Shown here in pieces: positions 1 to 10,471 of a stretch of 33,630 bases of DNA. The notes beneath the pieces are model-generated. The model was not told where the DNA came from. It did no database searches and saw nothing but the letters and a program-made list of their open reading frames with translations. The DNA is from Planctomycetaceae bacterium (GTDB taxonomy: Bacteria > Planctomycetota > Planctomycetia > Pirellulales > UBA1268). How positions within the stretch are numbered: the stretch's first letter is position 1; each line of letters opens with the position of its first letter. The position numbers were made by a program, and so were the translations under genes. The stretch spans positions 1 through 33,630 of the forward strand of contig JAIXPT010000104.1 of NCBI GenBank assembly GCA_027486095.1, written 5' to 3'.

Positions 1-1987
1 CATCGATATCCCGCTCGCAGATCTCGTGCCGATGGAAGGCCGCCCGGGCTGGTTCACGACGTTGGCCCAGCGGCAGACTGTGTCGCACCACCAGGTGGCG
101 CGGCATCTTGCGGTCGTCGATGCAGCACTCGACGAAGCGTTTCGCAGGGCGCTTTCCGCCCCCGACGCCTACGATCGGGATTTTGACGCTGGAGGCATCT
201 CGCGCACCGATCCCAAGGCCCGCACCAGAGAGCCCGAGATGCTCGATGGCCGGGCGGTCGTGTGGACCAGCGGCGTCATCTATTACGGCCGGATTCCTGC
301 CTCCGCATCACCCGCCGACGGCTGGTATCGCTTTCGGCTGAGTGTGTCGGCTCTCAACGCTCCCGAGACTGGTGGCGTGTGGAGCACGGTGCACACCGGG
401 TTATGCGTGTCGAGCGCGCCGTTGCTCACCTACGTGACGGCATTCGAAGCCCTGCCGCAGCCGCGCGAAATCACCTTCGAAGCGTGGCTGCCACGGCGAC
501 ACATGCTCGAAATCCGTCCCGGCGACGTGACGCTCAAACAGGGCCGCTTCGACGGCGGCCAGATCGGAGCGGGGGAGGGCGGGCCGCAGAATATTCCGGG
601 GATCGCCATCGACCGACTGACGATGAGCCGGATCCACCGCGGGCCCGACGACGACGGCATCCGCCGGCGGCTGTTTGGCGACGTCCCCGTGGAGAAGAAG
701 GAGAAAGGCGGCTTCCGCATGCGGCCCAAGGCGGCCGCGGCCGATCTGGAACGACTCGTGCGCGATTTCGGCCGGCAGGCCTTCCGGCGGCCCGTCGCAG
801 CCGCCGACCTCGACGGATTCGTGTCGCTTGCGAACAGTGTGCTCGACGCCGGGGGGACGTTCGATGCGGCGTTGCGGGCGGGATATCGGGCGATCCTGTG
901 CTCGCCGCGATTCATGTACCTCACCGAACAGCCGGGCAGGCTCGACGACCACGCGATCGCGGCCCGGCTGGCCTACTTCCTGACGGGCGCTCCGCCCGAC
1001 GCGCCGCTCACGGCACTCGCCGACGCGGGCACGCTCCATGAACCGGCGACGATCAAGAGCCAGGCCGACCGGCTGCTCGGCCTCGAAGCCGGCGCGACCG
1101 ACAGAGGCGCCGCCCGCACGTTTATCGAGGACTTCGCCGCCGAGTGGCTCGACCTCGATCAGATCGACTTCACCGAGCCCGACCGCAAACTGTTTCGCGA
1201 CTTCGACCCGATCGTGCAGCACTCGATGCTGGCCGAGACCCACGCATTTCTCGAAGAGATGTTGCGGGAAAACCGCTCCGCATCGTGGCTCGCCGCGGCC
1301 GACGTCACGTACTTGAACAGCCGCCTCGCCCGGTTCTACGGCATCCCTGGCGTCGCCGGCGACAAGCTTCGCCGCGTTGATCTGCCGCCAGGCTCACACC
1401 GGGGCGGTGTGCTCTCGCAGGGCGCCATCCTCAAAGTCACGGCCAATGGCAACAACACCTCGCCCGTGATCCGCGGATCGTGGGTATCGGAGCGGCTCTT
1501 CGGCCTGCCAGCCCATCCGCCGCCGTCGGGCGTGCCGGCCATCGAACCCGACATCCGCGGCGCGAAGACGATCCGCGAGCAGCTCGCCCAGCATCGTGCC
1601 GATGCGTCGTGCGCGTCGTGCCACAAGCTCTTCGATCCGGTCGGTTTCGCGCTCGAAAATTTCGACCCTGCCGGAAAGTGGCGCACCCAATATCTCGCGA
1701 TCGTCGATGGCAAGCAGAGAAAGGGGCAGAAGATCGACCCTGCCGACGTGCTGGCCAATGGCCGCCGGTTCACGAGCTTCGACGAATTTCGAGATCTGGC
1801 CGCGGGTGAGGCCGAACTGCTGACCCGTGCCGTGGCGGGCCACTTGCTTGTCTACGGCACGGGCGGCACGCTGTCATACGCCGATCGCAAGGCGGTCGAA
1901 GAGATCGCGAACGCGGCCCGCCCCAGCCGCGGACTGCGATCGGTCGTGCACGCCGTCGTGACCCATCCCACGTTTTTGAGCAAGTGA
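1..1987 (+). CDS. DUF1592/DUF1588/DUF1585 planctomycete cytochrome-like protein, 3' part
   Basis: The reading frame is open to the left edge, so the gene starts outside the window; a GTG at 26 is only an internal codon. The visible 650 or so residues carry, in order, a carbohydrate-binding-like N-terminal part, a DUF1595 stretch near residues 240-300 ([10 protein letters not shown]), DUF1592 near 310-450 ([20 protein letters not shown]), DUF1588 near 460-570 and DUF1585 at the end ([13 protein letters not shown]). A CASCH haem-binding motif lies in DUF1588 at bases 1610-1624. This domain order is the standard planctomycete architecture in which a cytochrome-like protein is paired with a DUF1552 protein; their biochemical role is not known. 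The stop overlaps a GTG of the next frame and the DUF1552 gene begins 35 bases on, so the two are probably cotranscribed. The 5' end, where a further cytochrome c domain is usual, cannot be seen. Confidence 0.9.
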   Translation, partial: IDIPLADLVPMEGRPGWFTTLAQRQTVSHHQVARHLAVVDAALDEAFRRALSAPDAYDRDFDAGGISRTDPKARTREPEMLDGRAVVWTSGVIYYGRIPASASPADGWYRFRLSVSALNAPETGGVWSTVHTGLCVSSAPLLTYVTAFEALPQPREITFEAWLPRRHMLEIRPGDVTLKQGRFDGGQIGAGEGGPQNIPGIAIDRLTMSRIHRGPDDDGIRRRLFGDVPVEKKEKGGFRMRPKAAAADLERLVRDFGRQAFRRPVAAADLDGFVSLANSVLDAGGTFDAALRAGYRAILCSPRFMYLTEQPGRLDDHAIAARLAYFLTGAPPDAPLTALADAGTLHEPATIKSQADRLLGLEAGATDRGAARTFIEDFAAEWLDLDQIDFTEPDRKLFRDFDPIVQHSMLAETHAFLEEMLRENRSASWLAAADVTYLNSRLARFYGIPGVAGDKLRRVDLPPGSHRGGVLSQGAILKVTANGNNTSPVIRGSWVSERLFGLPAHPPPSGVPAIEPDIRGAKTIREQLAQHRADASCASCHKLFDPVGFALENFDPAGKWRTQYLAIVDGKQRKGQKIDPADVLANGRRFTSFDEFRDLAAGEAELLTRAVAGHLLVYGTGGTLSYADRKAVEEIANAARPSRGLRSVVHAVVTHPTFLSK

Positions 1988-2022
1988 AGGCCGGGTTTTC
2001 CCATCCGAAAGGCGGCTCCCCC

Positions 2023-3318
2023 ATGAACCGGCACGTCCACTTCGATTTTCACCGGGCTCTGCCGCGCCGCACCATGCTGAAAGGGTCGGGCGTGGCGCTT
2101 TCCGTGCCGTGGCTCTCCGCTATGCACGCCGCTTTCGGCGACACCGCTGCCGCGACACCGCCGCGACGCTTCGTGGCGATGACGCTGAGCCTCGGGCTCG
2201 TCGGTGATAACCTGAATCCGGCGACCACAGGCCGCGCGTACGCGCCGTCGCGTTACCTCGAGCCGCTGCGCGACCTGCAGGAGCGGTTCACCGTCGTGTC
2301 GGGGGCGTCGCATCCGCACGTGTCGGGCGGCCATCGGGCCGAGGCTAGCCTCCTGACGGCCGCACCGATGACAGCCTCGGCGCAGACCAAGAATACCGTC
2401 TCGATCGATCAATTGCTCGCCAAGCACCTCGGCGGCGCGACGCGGTTTCCCTCGCTCGTGCTCGGGCTCGCCGGGAGCAACAGCCCTTCCTATACGGAGC
2501 AGGGCTCGATGATCCCGGCCGAGGATTCACCCGCCCGGCTGTTCACGCGGCTGTTCGTGGCCGACTCGCCCGCGGAGCAGAAACGGCAGGCCGAGCGGGC
2601 TCGGCAAGGGCAGAGCATCATGGATCTGGTAGCCGACGACACGAAAGCCCTCGAGCGCGAGCTCGGCGCGGGCGACCGCAGCCGTCTCGATGCCTACCTC
2701 ACGAGCGTGCGCGACCTCGAAAAGCGGCTCGTGGCCAGCGAATCGTGGGTCAAGAAGCCGAAGCCCAAGGTCGATATCACAAAGCCGGTCGATATCGGCA
2801 ACCCCAACGACTTCGTCGGGCGGCAACGGCTGATGAGCGACATGGTGCGCCTGGCATTCACCACCGACTCATCCCGTTTCGTCACGCTTCATCTCGGCGG
2901 GGGCGGGGGCGTGGTGCCGATCGAGGGCGTGGACGAAGGCTACCACTCCCTCTCGCACCACGGCCGCGACGAGGAGAAGCTCGTGCAGCTGGCGCTCGTG
3001 GAACGGGAAATCGTGGCGGCCTGGGGAGACTTTCTCCGCGGGCTTCTGGCCGCCGAGGAAGGGGCGGGCTCCGTTCTCGACCGCACGTCGGTGCTCCTCA
3101 CGAGCAACCTCGGCAATGCCTCGAGCCACGACAACCGCAACATGCCGGTGCTGCTGGCCGGCGGCGGCTTCAAGCATGCCGGCCATCTGGCCTTCGACCA
3201 GCAGAAAAACCACCCGTTGCCGAATCTGTTCGTCTCGGTGCTTCGGCAAACGGGCCTCGAGGCCGAGGCCTTCGCCACCTCGACGGGCACGATGCCCGGC
3301 CTCGAGCCGACCACGTAG
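2023..3318 (+). CDS. DUF1552 family exported protein
   Basis: The protein has 431 residues from ATG 2023, preferred over GTG 1984 because a purine-rich AAAGGCGG precedes it and the signal peptide then sits at the N-terminus. Residues 15-20 read RRTMLK followed by a hydrophobic stretch, a twin-arginine (Tat) export signal. The body matches the DUF1552 pattern: a region on sparing and counting results ([12 protein letters not shown] near 85, [14 protein letters not shown] near 360, [13 protein letters not shown] near 380), which resembles the alkaline-phosphatase-like DUF1501/DUF1552 proteins. In planctomycetes this family is nearly always encoded next to a DUF1592-type protein, as here, and the function of the pair is unknown. 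The gene ends in TAG immediately before a perfect palindrome shared with the convergent gene. I am sure of the family and have no evidence for a substrate. Confidence 0.9.
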   Translation: MNRHVHFDFHRALPRRTMLKGSGVALSVPWLSAMHAAFGDTAAATPPRRFVAMTLSLGLVGDNLNPATTGRAYAPSRYLEPLRDLQERFTVVSGASHPHVSGGHRAEASLLTAAPMTASAQTKNTVSIDQLLAKHLGGATRFPSLVLGLAGSNSPSYTEQGSMIPAEDSPARLFTRLFVADSPAEQKRQAERARQGQSIMDLVADDTKALERELGAGDRSRLDAYLTSVRDLEKRLVASESWVKKPKPKVDITKPVDIGNPNDFVGRQRLMSDMVRLAFTTDSSRFVTLHLGGGGGVVPIEGVDEGYHSLSHHGRDEEKLVQLALVEREIVAAWGDFLRGLLAAEEGAGSVLDRTSVLLTSNLGNASSHDNRNMPVLLAGGGFKHAGHLAFDQQKNHPLPNLFVSVLRQTGLEAEAFATSTGTMPGLEPTT

Positions 3319-3336
3319 GACAGGCTTCAGCCTGTC
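3319..3336. terminator. Palindrome between convergent genes, probable bidirectional terminator
   Basis: The arms GACAGGC and GCCTGTC (extendable to 8 bp) enclose TTCA. The TAG stop of the DUF1552 gene abuts the left arm, and the TGA stop of the giant PEP-CTERM gene on the other strand lies inside the palindrome, so one 18-bp element closes both reading frames. There is no T-tract, so factor-independent termination is only inferred. A close relative with the same flank (ACGTAG before it) ends the second PEP-CTERM gene at 31799-31816. Confidence 0.6.
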
Positions 3337-6300
3337 GCGCGGCGGCGGCAAGCCCAGGCCGCCGCTGCGATTCCCACTCCCGCCAGCACGAACGCTTCGG
3401 GCTCCGGCACGACCACGAGCTGCATCACCTGCCCGCTGTTCGCCGCCACCGTCAAGATCGACACACTCTTCGAGGGGTCGTATTGCGCGAGCGTCTTGTA
3501 CGCCTGGCCATTGTAGGAGAACGTGCCGCTGGCATCCTGCACGAAATACTGGAACGTCGCGCTCGCGATGCTCGGGAAGAAGTCGCCAGCCGCCACCGTG
3601 AAGAATCCGCCCGTCAGCTCGCTGAGCGAAGCCGCGGATTGCGTGAGGTAGATGCTCACCGTATTCGCAACCGTCAGGCTGCCCGTGAACGGCGTGCTCT
3701 CCGTGAGCCAGAGCAGATCATTGTCGCTGGCGGTCGGGCTTGCGTAGTTAGGCGCCGCCTGGGTGAACTCGAACGCAAAGTCGAGGCCGCCCGACGGATC
3801 GACGCTCGGCGCCGTGAGAATGCCCGGCGAGTTGCCCGGCCCCACGAGGCCCCCACCGCTGAGCCCACCGACGCTGCCCGAGCCCGCGATCTCACCGCTC
3901 GGCCCCACCGTCACCACGCTCGCAAGCGACCCGTTCACCGCCAGAAGGCCGGCGTTCACGTTCGTCGGACCGGTGTAGGTGTGCGCCGCCGTCAGCGTCA
4001 GAGACCCGCTGCCCTCCTTCGTGAGGCCCACGGTGCCGAGGCCATTCTGGATCAGGCCGGCGAACGTCGAAGCGGAATCCGACGACACGGTGAAGGTCGC
4101 GGCGCCGGCCGTGCCCGATGTGATCACGCCGCCGGCCGAGCCGGTGAGCGTGCCCACCGTCGGCGAAAAGCCCCGCAGGTCGAGGCTCCCGGCGTGCACG
4201 GCGAGCGGGCCGCCGCCGCCCAGACCGTTCGCGTGCCCGAGCGCGATCGTACCCGCCATGATCGTCGTGCCGCCGGTGTAGCTGCTCGTCGCCGACCCGA
4301 GCGTCTGCGTGCGGCCCGCACTGTTCATCACGAGTCGCAGTCTGCCGCCACCCGTTCCGTCGGCGAGGGCCACGATCGATGAACGATCGACGGCCAGCGC
4401 TGCCAACGTGAGTGTCGAATCCGTCGCTGCGTCGTTAAAGATCCGATTTCCCGGCCCGGCCAGGGTGCCCGAAGAATTGCTGAAGCCTGCAAGCGATTGA
4501 TTGAACCCGTTCAGGTTCAGGCCCCCGCCGGTGCTGTTGCCACTGAACTGGACCACCGCATTTGGGGCGAGCGCGTTGTCGGCTCCGAGCCGCGCGAGAT
4601 TGCTCGCGGCGTTGAAATCCATGCGACTCCACACATTGCCGGTGGAGACGATCGTGGTCGTACCGCCTGCATTCAGGTCGAAGATACCCGCGGGCGCATC
4701 GATCGTGCCCGAAATCGTGATCTGCCCGAGCCTGAACGACAGCGACCCGGTGAACGAACTGGCGGCCGTGATGTTTCCGGCGACCATGAGAAGCGTCCCG
4801 CCGTTCTCGAACACGTTCACCCCGCTGCCCGTTCCCGTGACGGTGATCGGCCCCGCGATCGTGGAGACTCCCGCGGTGCGGATGTTGTTGCGGCTGCCAC
4901 CCGACTGCGCCATGACGAGCGGGTTGGAAAGCGTCATGCCGGCGGTCAGATTGAGGATCGGCGACGGCGAAATGGTCTGGGCCGTCTGCAGCGTGATCGT
5001 GCCGGTGCCGAGTGCCGCCGCGTTTCCGGCAGCGAGCGACCCCGTGCCCGTGATGAGCGTGCCACCGGCATATGAGTTGGAGCCCGACAGGGTGAGCTGG
5101 CCGCCGCCCGCCTGCCGGACACTTCCCGAGCCGCTGATCCCGCCTGAAGCCGTCACGTTGTCAGAGCGGTTGAAGGCAAGCACGCCGCTGTTCGTGATCG
5201 CCCCGGCCGGCAGCCAGCCCGTGGTGCTGCCGTTGCCCACCTGCAGCGTGCCCTGGCTGATCGTCGTCGCGCCCGAGAAGGCCTGTGAGGCGGTGACGAT
5301 GAACGTGCCGGTGCCTGTCTTCGTGAGGCCGCCGGCTCCCGAGAGGATGCCGCCGTAGGTGCTCGATTGATTGCCTCCGCCGACGGTGAAGCCGCTCGGG
5401 AGGGCCGTGAGGTCGAGGTTGCCCGAGCCGGTGAGCCCGCCGAACGATGCGGCCGACAGCGATCCAAACGAGAGCGAGCCGCTGCCGGTGGTGTCGAACG
5501 TGCTGTTCTGAAGGGCAAGCGCGTTGTCGAGCACGAGCATGCCGCCCGCGATGCTCGTCGTGCCCGTAAATATGTTCGCCCCACCGAGCGTGAGCGTGCC
5601 GCCGCCCTGCTTCACAAGATTGAGCATGCCGGCGGAGTTCGCGAGCACGCCGTCATACCGCGTCGAGTTCTCGCCGCCGAGGGCGAGTGCCACGGTCGTG
5701 TTGGAGCCGTTCGTGATCGTGCCGCCCGCGGAGCCGGCGAGATCGGTGATCGTGGTGCCATAGCCGTTGAGATCGAAGACGCCACCCGTGACCGCTACCG
5801 ACGGAAGAACAGGAATCGACGTGCCGCCGAGAATCAGCCGGCCGTTCGAGACGGCGACGTTCCCAATCGACCCGGTAATCGCGAGCAGCCTGAGCGCTCC
5901 ACTGCCGGCGACCTCGAGGTTGCCGATCGAGCGGGCCGACGTGAGCGTCGAAGGTGTGGCGACGGCCGCGGTGCCTGAATAGACGAAGGTGGATGTGGGA
6001 TCGATCGTCATCAGACCGGTGGCACCGGTTGAACCCAGATTGTTGGCGACGCTATTGCCCGACCGCGACTCGAGCACCACGTTGGGCCCGACCGCCGTGT
6101 AGGCGTTCAAGCTGCCCGATGCAAAAACGAAGTTGAACCCATTGGCGATGAACCGGCCGGTGCCGGAGGTGCTTGACAGCTGCCAGTAGGCCTGGACGGC
6201 CGTGCCGCCGACCGTCGTGGAGTTCGGCTGCCAGACGCTCGAATTGCCGCTCAAATCGAGCGTGTAGCCGCCGGCATCGATGCCGAGATCGGCCCGACCG

Positions 6301-9300
6301 CCGACTTCCGGAACGAGGCTGTAGGCGGTGATCTGTGGCAGGCCGTCACGCGCGGCCCCGCCGGCAACGAGCGTGAGATTCGACCCGAGTTGAATCGTGG
6401 AGCCGACGCCTGGCGTCGCACTGCCGTCGTTGATGTTGAGCGTGCCGATGTTGCCACCTGTTGCCGCCGACGTGATCGTCGAGGTGCCGGTGGCCCGCAT
6501 GAACACCCTGCCGAGTGGCACGCCCGTGCTCAGCGTGCTCGCACCGGCGTAAAACACCACGCCCAGATTCCGGTCGAACGACGCAGGGTTGAGCACGTTG
6601 GTGCCCGAGGCCTGGAAGCCCAACGCCATGTCCTGCGGCGTGTTTTGGGCGACGCTCATCGTGCCACCTGTCACGTTCACGAGGCCACCGAACGTGATCC
6701 GCCGATCCACGGCGAACGTGTTGTCGATGAACAGCCTGCCCGCGGGCATCGTGAATGACCCGACCTCGGAGGTGATGCCGCTCGCCGAGCTCGACGTCGT
6801 GCCCGACGGCAAGAGCATCCTGTCCAAGGTGAACGAACCACCGCTCACCGTCACGCCGGTGGAGCCAGTGAGCTTGGCGGTGCCCTTGGAACTCGTGCCG
6901 AAACCGAACACGCCCAGCCTGAGGTCGCCGCCCGCGTTCACCGTGATGCCCGCCGGCACCGACATCGTCAGATCACTGGCCGTCGAGGCCGAAGAAAATT
7001 GGGGCTGGATCAGGAGCGTCGAACTTCCCGAGCCGCCCCCCAGCGTGATCGGGCCGACCACGGAAAGCGTCGCGCTGGTGGTGCCGGTGCCGACGATGGC
7101 CGCCGACGTCGAGTCAGCGACCGTGAGGCCGGTGACGGTCTGCGACACGCCGTTCGCCGCGATCGTGCCGCCTGTAAAGGCGAGTGTCGTCGCCGTGGCG
7201 AGCCGGTTCACGCCGCCGGAGAGCGCGAGTGTGCCGCCCGCGATCGTCGTAGCCCCGGTGTAGGTGCTCACACCGGTGAGCGTGAGCGTGCCGCCGCCGC
7301 TCTTGGTGAGGCCGCCGCCGGCATTGGTGCCGGTGCCGGCGAGCAGAGCCTGGCCCACCGTGATATCGAAGCCATTGGTGTCGAATCGGGCGCCGCCGCT
7401 CAGGACGTTGGCCGCCGAAAGACCGGTCATGAATGCGGCGTTCGAAGCGAGCGGCTTGAGCGCGCCGCCGTTGAAGTTCACCGTGCTCGTGAGCGTGCTC
7501 GTGCTCGTGGTGATCGGCCGGATGGTGTGCAGCTCGCCACCGTTGAGATTGAGCGTGCCGGCGATTCCCGTATGGCCCGAAGTTCCCGATCCTGCCAGCA
7601 CGAACTGGCCCGACCCGGTGATGGCGAGCGTGCCCCCCGACACCGTGAGCGAGCCGTTCGCGTTGGCCTGCGTGTAGGACGCGTCGCCCCCGACGTACAC
7701 CTGGTTTTGCCCCGAGATCGTGACATTGCCGCCGGACACGTGCATCGAGCCCGTGCCCTTGTTGCCGATCATCACTCGCGCGCTGCTGTTGACGAGATTG
7801 ATGGAAGTCGTGCCGCCTGAGATGTCGAGCGCCGCGGTGTTCGCCCCGTCGGCGATGATCACGCCTCCAAACGCCGCCGGAGTCAGCGTCACCGCCCCCG
7901 AAGCGATCGTGGCCACCGATGTGCCCGACGAGAGATTTCCGATCTTCAGCGTCGCCGCCGAGAAGCTGCTGCCCGCTCCCGGATCGACCACCGTGGTCCC
8001 CCCGTTCAGCACCACCGTACCGGGCAGCGACGATCCCGACACCGTCAGGATTCCGGCACCCGATTTCGTGAAGCCGCTGACGTTCGAGGCGTCGATCGCC
8101 GATGCGAAGGTGACGTTTTGGCCGTTGGTGTCGATCTGCACTGCTGCGGAACTGCCGAGAATGCGGCTTGAATAGTCGACCGCGTTGCCGGCGGCGTATT
8201 GGAGGGTGCCGCCGCCAAACGTGATCGAACCGCTCGAGCCGAGAGCTCCGGCATTGCTCACCGACACGACGCCCGCGTTGAGCTGCGTGCCGCCCGTGTA
8301 GGTGCTCGAGCCCGAGAGCGTGAGCGTGCCCACGCCGATCTTCGCAAGGGCGATGGTGGCCGCGCCGTTGTTGAGGCCGCCGGCGTAGGTCGTGTTGCCG
8401 GCCGAGCTCGCCGTGACCATGAGTGCCCCGGCGACGCTCGACGTGATCGCGCCGGCGGCCGAGGTGCCGCTCAGCGAGGTGAGCGTGATGCTGTTGCCGC
8501 CGAGGTCGAGCGTGCCGGCATTCACCACGACCGTGGGCGTGGTGGTGGTGAGGGCGGAGATGTTGCCGAGGGCGAGCGTGCCGCCGTTGACCGTCGTCGT
8601 GCCGAGATAGGCGTTCGACGCCGAGAGCGTGAGCGTGCCGGCGCCCGTCTTCGTGAGGCCGCCCGTGTTCGTCGCAGCGAGCGACGAGGCGAACGTCATG
8701 CTTTGCCCGTTCGTGTCGATTCCGATGGCCGACGTGCTGCTGAGGATCCTGGACGAAACATCGACGATGTTTGCCGCGGTGAACTGAAGCGTGGCGTTGG
8801 CGGCGGCCCCGCCGCCGAAGCGGATCGTGCCGGAGGTGCCAAGAGCGTTGGTGCTGCCGAGCGAAAGCACGCCGCCATTCATGTAGACCTGGCCATTGAT
8901 CGTGTTGGATCCGGATAGCGTCCACGTGCCGGACCCGGCCTTGTAGAATCCGAGGACTGTGGTGCCAGAGGCCGTGATATTCCCGCTGTAGACACCATTG
9001 CCGGACCCCGTAAGCACGAACATGGCGGCCGATCCTGTCGTCGTCACGCTTCCCGACATCGTGAGCGTCTGCCCTGCCACTCCGCTGTCGATACCTCCGC
9101 CGACGCCGCCGTTGGTGAATGTACCTCCCGTGACGACGAACGGCCGGTTGCTGGAACCTCCAGTCGCGCTGACAACCCGCAGAAGCCCGAAATTACCGAA
9201 ACTCGTCAGGCCACTTGCAGACGTGTTACCCACGCCGATTGCCGTTCCAGATCCGATCGGCGAAGCGACTCCTCTGTCAGCAATCGATGCCACCTGAACG

Positions 9301-10265
9301 ATGCCAGAGGAAATGCCGACGGTTGTGAAAGTATTGCTGGCGCTGTTGATGATCCATGTGCCTGCATCGGTCTTCGAGAGGCTTGCGGTGTTGGCAAATG
9401 TGGAATTGATGATGCCCGTGCCGGTGCCGCGGAGGGTGCCAGGCGTGATCGTCGTATTGGTGCCGGTGCCGATCGTGAGGACGCCTTCGGCATATATCTG
9501 CCCATTACCTGAGATGCTTCCGTTCCATGCGGCTGTCGAACCAACGAGCACCCGGAGAGACACTCGCGAGGCTCCCGCAGTCATGGTGAGTGACTTTCCG
9601 GCGATCGTGATGCCGTTATCAAGCTGAAGAGTCTGGCCTCTATCGGTATTCACGCCGCTGCCGAGCAGGATCACACCCGCCGCTCCATCCAGAACGTTGT
9701 TATTGGCAATGACCACGGTTGGGTTGGTCACTGAGCTCGAACCGCTGCCGATCGTGACCGTGCCGAAGAGACTGTTGCTCCCGGAGAGGATCGTGGTACC
9801 GTAGCCACCGATGAAGAAGTTCGTCGTGCTCGTGATCGTGCTGGCGATCGTGAGCGTGCTCGCGGTGGTCGTGCCGACCGTGCCGCCGGAGAGAAGATTC
9901 ATGATTCTCGCCGACGTACCGCCACCAAGCGCGATCGTCCCGCCCGTCAGCGTCAAGGTGCCCGTGCTCGTGGGTGCGAAGGTGACGTTGTTGGTCGTCA
10001 CGAGTCCGCTGACGGTGGCGCTGTTCGATCCCGTCAGGTTGAACGTGGCAGCGTTCGTCGGGCCCGTGGCACCGTCCCAGGGAGTGCCCGTGGCGTCAGC
10101 CCAGTTGGCGGCGGAGAGATCCCAGACCGCGCCCGACACACCGTTCCACGTGTAGGACACGGCATCGGCCGGACGGGCCGACACAGCGCACAAAACCAAG
10201 ACCGCGGCCACCATGCGACACCGCGCGGCTGGCGAGCGATCCAAGAAGCCCCCGAACGAACCCAT
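3327..10265 (-). CDS. Giant secreted PEP-CTERM protein with autotransporter-associated beta-strand repeats
   Basis: About 2312 residues from ATG 10265, chosen over the upstream codon at 10352 because GGGGAG lies about 8 bases before it and the product then opens with a signal peptide (RCRMVAAVLVLCAV, cleavage near ARPADA). The body is almost entirely Gly/Thr/Ser-rich beta-helix sequence with about ten copies of the autotransporter-associated repeat (pattern GGLTKTGAGTLTLSGS.TYTG.T..NGGTL). The end carries the sorting tail: VPEPEAF, a hydrophobic segment (VLAGVGIAAAAWA) and CRRR. PEP-CTERM proteins are known to be cut and sorted by an exosortase at the inner membrane; none is encoded in this window. 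No C-terminal beta-barrel is visible, so despite the repeat name this is not a classical autotransporter. A passive surface or matrix role is inferred. No catalytic domain is recognisable. Confidence 0.9.
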   Translation of the reverse strand: MGSFGGFLDRSPAARCRMVAAVLVLCAVSARPADAVSYTWNGVSGAVWDLSAANWADATGTPWDGATGPTNAATFNLTGSNSATVSGLVTTNNVTFAPTSTGTLTLTGGTIALGGGTSARIMNLLSGGTVGTTTASTLTIASTITSTTNFFIGGYGTTILSGSNSLFGTVTIGSGSSSVTNPTVVIANNNVLDGAAGVILLGSGVNTDRGQTLQLDNGITIAGKSLTMTAGASRVSLRVLVGSTAAWNGSISGNGQIYAEGVLTIGTGTNTTITPGTLRGTGTGIINSTFANTASLSKTDAGTWIINSASNTFTTVGISSGIVQVASIADRGVASPIGSGTAIGVGNTSASGLTSFGNFGLLRVVSATGGSSNRPFVVTGGTFTNGGVGGGIDSGVAGQTLTMSGSVTTTGSAAMFVLTGSGNGVYSGNITASGTTVLGFYKAGSGTWTLSGSNTINGQVYMNGGVLSLGSTNALGTSGTIRFGGGAAANATLQFTAANIVDVSSRILSSTSAIGIDTNGQSMTFASSLAATNTGGLTKTGAGTLTLSASNAYLGTTTVNGGTLALGNISALTTTTPTVVVNAGTLDLGGNSITLTSLSGTSAAGAITSSVAGALMVTASSAGNTTYAGGLNNGAATIALAKIGVGTLTLSGSSTYTGGTQLNAGVVSVSNAGALGSSGSITFGGGTLQYAAGNAVDYSSRILGSSAAVQIDTNGQNVTFASAIDASNVSGFTKSGAGILTVSGSSLPGTVVLNGGTTVVDPGAGSSFSAATLKIGNLSSGTSVATIASGAVTLTPAAFGGVIIADGANTAALDISGGTTSINLVNSSARVMIGNKGTGSMHVSGGNVTISGQNQVYVGGDASYTQANANGSLTVSGGTLAITGSGQFVLAGSGTSGHTGIAGTLNLNGGELHTIRPITTSTSTLTSTVNFNGGALKPLASNAAFMTGLSAANVLSGGARFDTNGFDITVGQALLAGTGTNAGGGLTKSGGGTLTLTGVSTYTGATTIAGGTLALSGGVNRLATATTLAFTGGTIAANGVSQTVTGLTVADSTSAAIVGTGTTSATLSVVGPITLGGGSGSSTLLIQPQFSSASTASDLTMSVPAGITVNAGGDLRLGVFGFGTSSKGTAKLTGSTGVTVSGGSFTLDRMLLPSGTTSSSASGITSEVGSFTMPAGRLFIDNTFAVDRRITFGGLVNVTGGTMSVAQNTPQDMALGFQASGTNVLNPASFDRNLGVVFYAGASTLSTGVPLGRVFMRATGTSTITSAATGGNIGTLNINDGSATPGVGSTIQLGSNLTLVAGGAARDGLPQITAYSLVPEVGGRADLGIDAGGYTLDLSGNSSVWQPNSTTVGGTAVQAYWQLSSTSGTGRFIANGFNFVFASGSLNAYTAVGPNVVLESRSGNSVANNLGSTGATGLMTIDPTSTFVYSGTAAVATPSTLTSARSIGNLEVAGSGALRLLAITGSIGNVAVSNGRLILGGTSIPVLPSVAVTGGVFDLNGYGTTITDLAGSAGGTITNGSNTTVALALGGENSTRYDGVLANSAGMLNLVKQGGGTLTLGGANIFTGTTSIAGGMLVLDNALALQNSTFDTTGSGSLSFGSLSAASFGGLTGSGNLDLTALPSGFTVGGGNQSSTYGGILSGAGGLTKTGTGTFIVTASQAFSGATTISQGTLQVGNGSTTGWLPAGAITNSGVLAFNRSDNVTASGGISGSGSVRQAGGGQLTLSGSNSYAGGTLITGTGSLAAGNAAALGTGTITLQTAQTISPSPILNLTAGMTLSNPLVMAQSGGSRNNIRTAGVSTIAGPITVTGTGSGVNVFENGGTLLMVAGNITAASSFTGSLSFRLGQITISGTIDAPAGIFDLNAGGTTTIVSTGNVWSRMDFNAASNLARLGADNALAPNAVVQFSGNSTGGGLNLNGFNQSLAGFSNSSGTLAGPGNRIFNDAATDSTLTLAALAVDRSSIVALADGTGGGRLRLVMNSAGRTQTLGSATSSYTGGTTIMAGTIALGHANGLGGGGPLAVHAGSLDLRGFSPTVGTLTGSAGGVITSGTAGAATFTVSSDSASTFAGLIQNGLGTVGLTKEGSGSLTLTAAHTYTGPTNVNAGLLAVNGSLASVVTVGPSGEIAGSGSVGGLSGGGLVGPGNSPGILTAPSVDPSGGLDFAFEFTQAAPNYASPTASDNDLLWLTESTPFTGSLTVANTVSIYLTQSAASLSELTGGFFTVAAGDFFPSIASATFQYFVQDASGTFSYNGQAYKTLAQYDPSKSVSILTVAANSGQVMQLVVVPEPEAFVLAGVGIAAAAWACRRRATG
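3975..9385 (-). repeat. Array of degenerate autotransporter-associated beta-strand repeats inside the giant gene
   Basis: Diverged copies of one coding unit, readable on the minus strand as (T)LTLSGS preceded by GGLTK.G.G, occur near 3991-4032, 5087-5120, 5300-5340, 5587-5619, 7263-7315, 8040-8075, 8297-8349, 8630-8664, 8921-8948 and 9351-9381. Spacing is irregular. A longer second-order repeat of about 150 residues (IDTNGQ then TFAS, each followed by the LTLS unit) is seen around 8040-8200 and 8640-8800. These are protein-level repeats, not a tandem DNA array. Confidence 0.75.
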
Positions 10266-10323
10266 GAGATTGCTCCCCACACTGCCAGGCAATGCACTGG
10301 GACTTTCCCCGACCCCATTGGGT

Positions 10324-10352
10324 AGTCTAGTTTTTGCTTTCCCTCGATGCAA
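10324..10352 (-). promoter_or_regulatory. Possible promoter of the giant PEP-CTERM gene
   Basis: On the minus strand TTGCAT (10352-10347) is followed after 17 bases by TAGACT (10329-10324), about 59 bases before the ATG at 10265. The -10 matches 4 of 6 and the -35 only 3 of 6 sigma-70 consensus bases, so this is a weak prediction. The rest of the divergent gap 10266-10471 shows nothing else I can name. Confidence 0.3.
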
Positions 10353-10471
10353 CTTTGTTTCACAGGCTCATTTGCCTCACAAATCCTCAGCTCCGCCCCC
10401 CTGTCGCGGGATCACACTCGACGCCTGTCGCCTTCATGGCATGCGTAATCGGCCCAGGGAAATCGCCCTTG

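Noticed and set aside
2745-4382. Long plus-strand frame (545 codons) across the DUF1552 and giant PEP-CTERM genes
   Set aside because: It is Arg/Pro/His-rich low-complexity translation, spans two convergent real genes, and has no domain; a high-GC shadow.
7114-8925. Second minus-strand frame of 603 codons inside the giant gene
   Set aside because: His/Arg-rich out-of-frame reading of the repeat region; the main frame carries the recognisable repeats.
3975-9385. CRISPR-like reading of the many similar segments
   Set aside because: Segments are diverged, unevenly spaced and in frame with a protein; no identical repeats with unique spacers.
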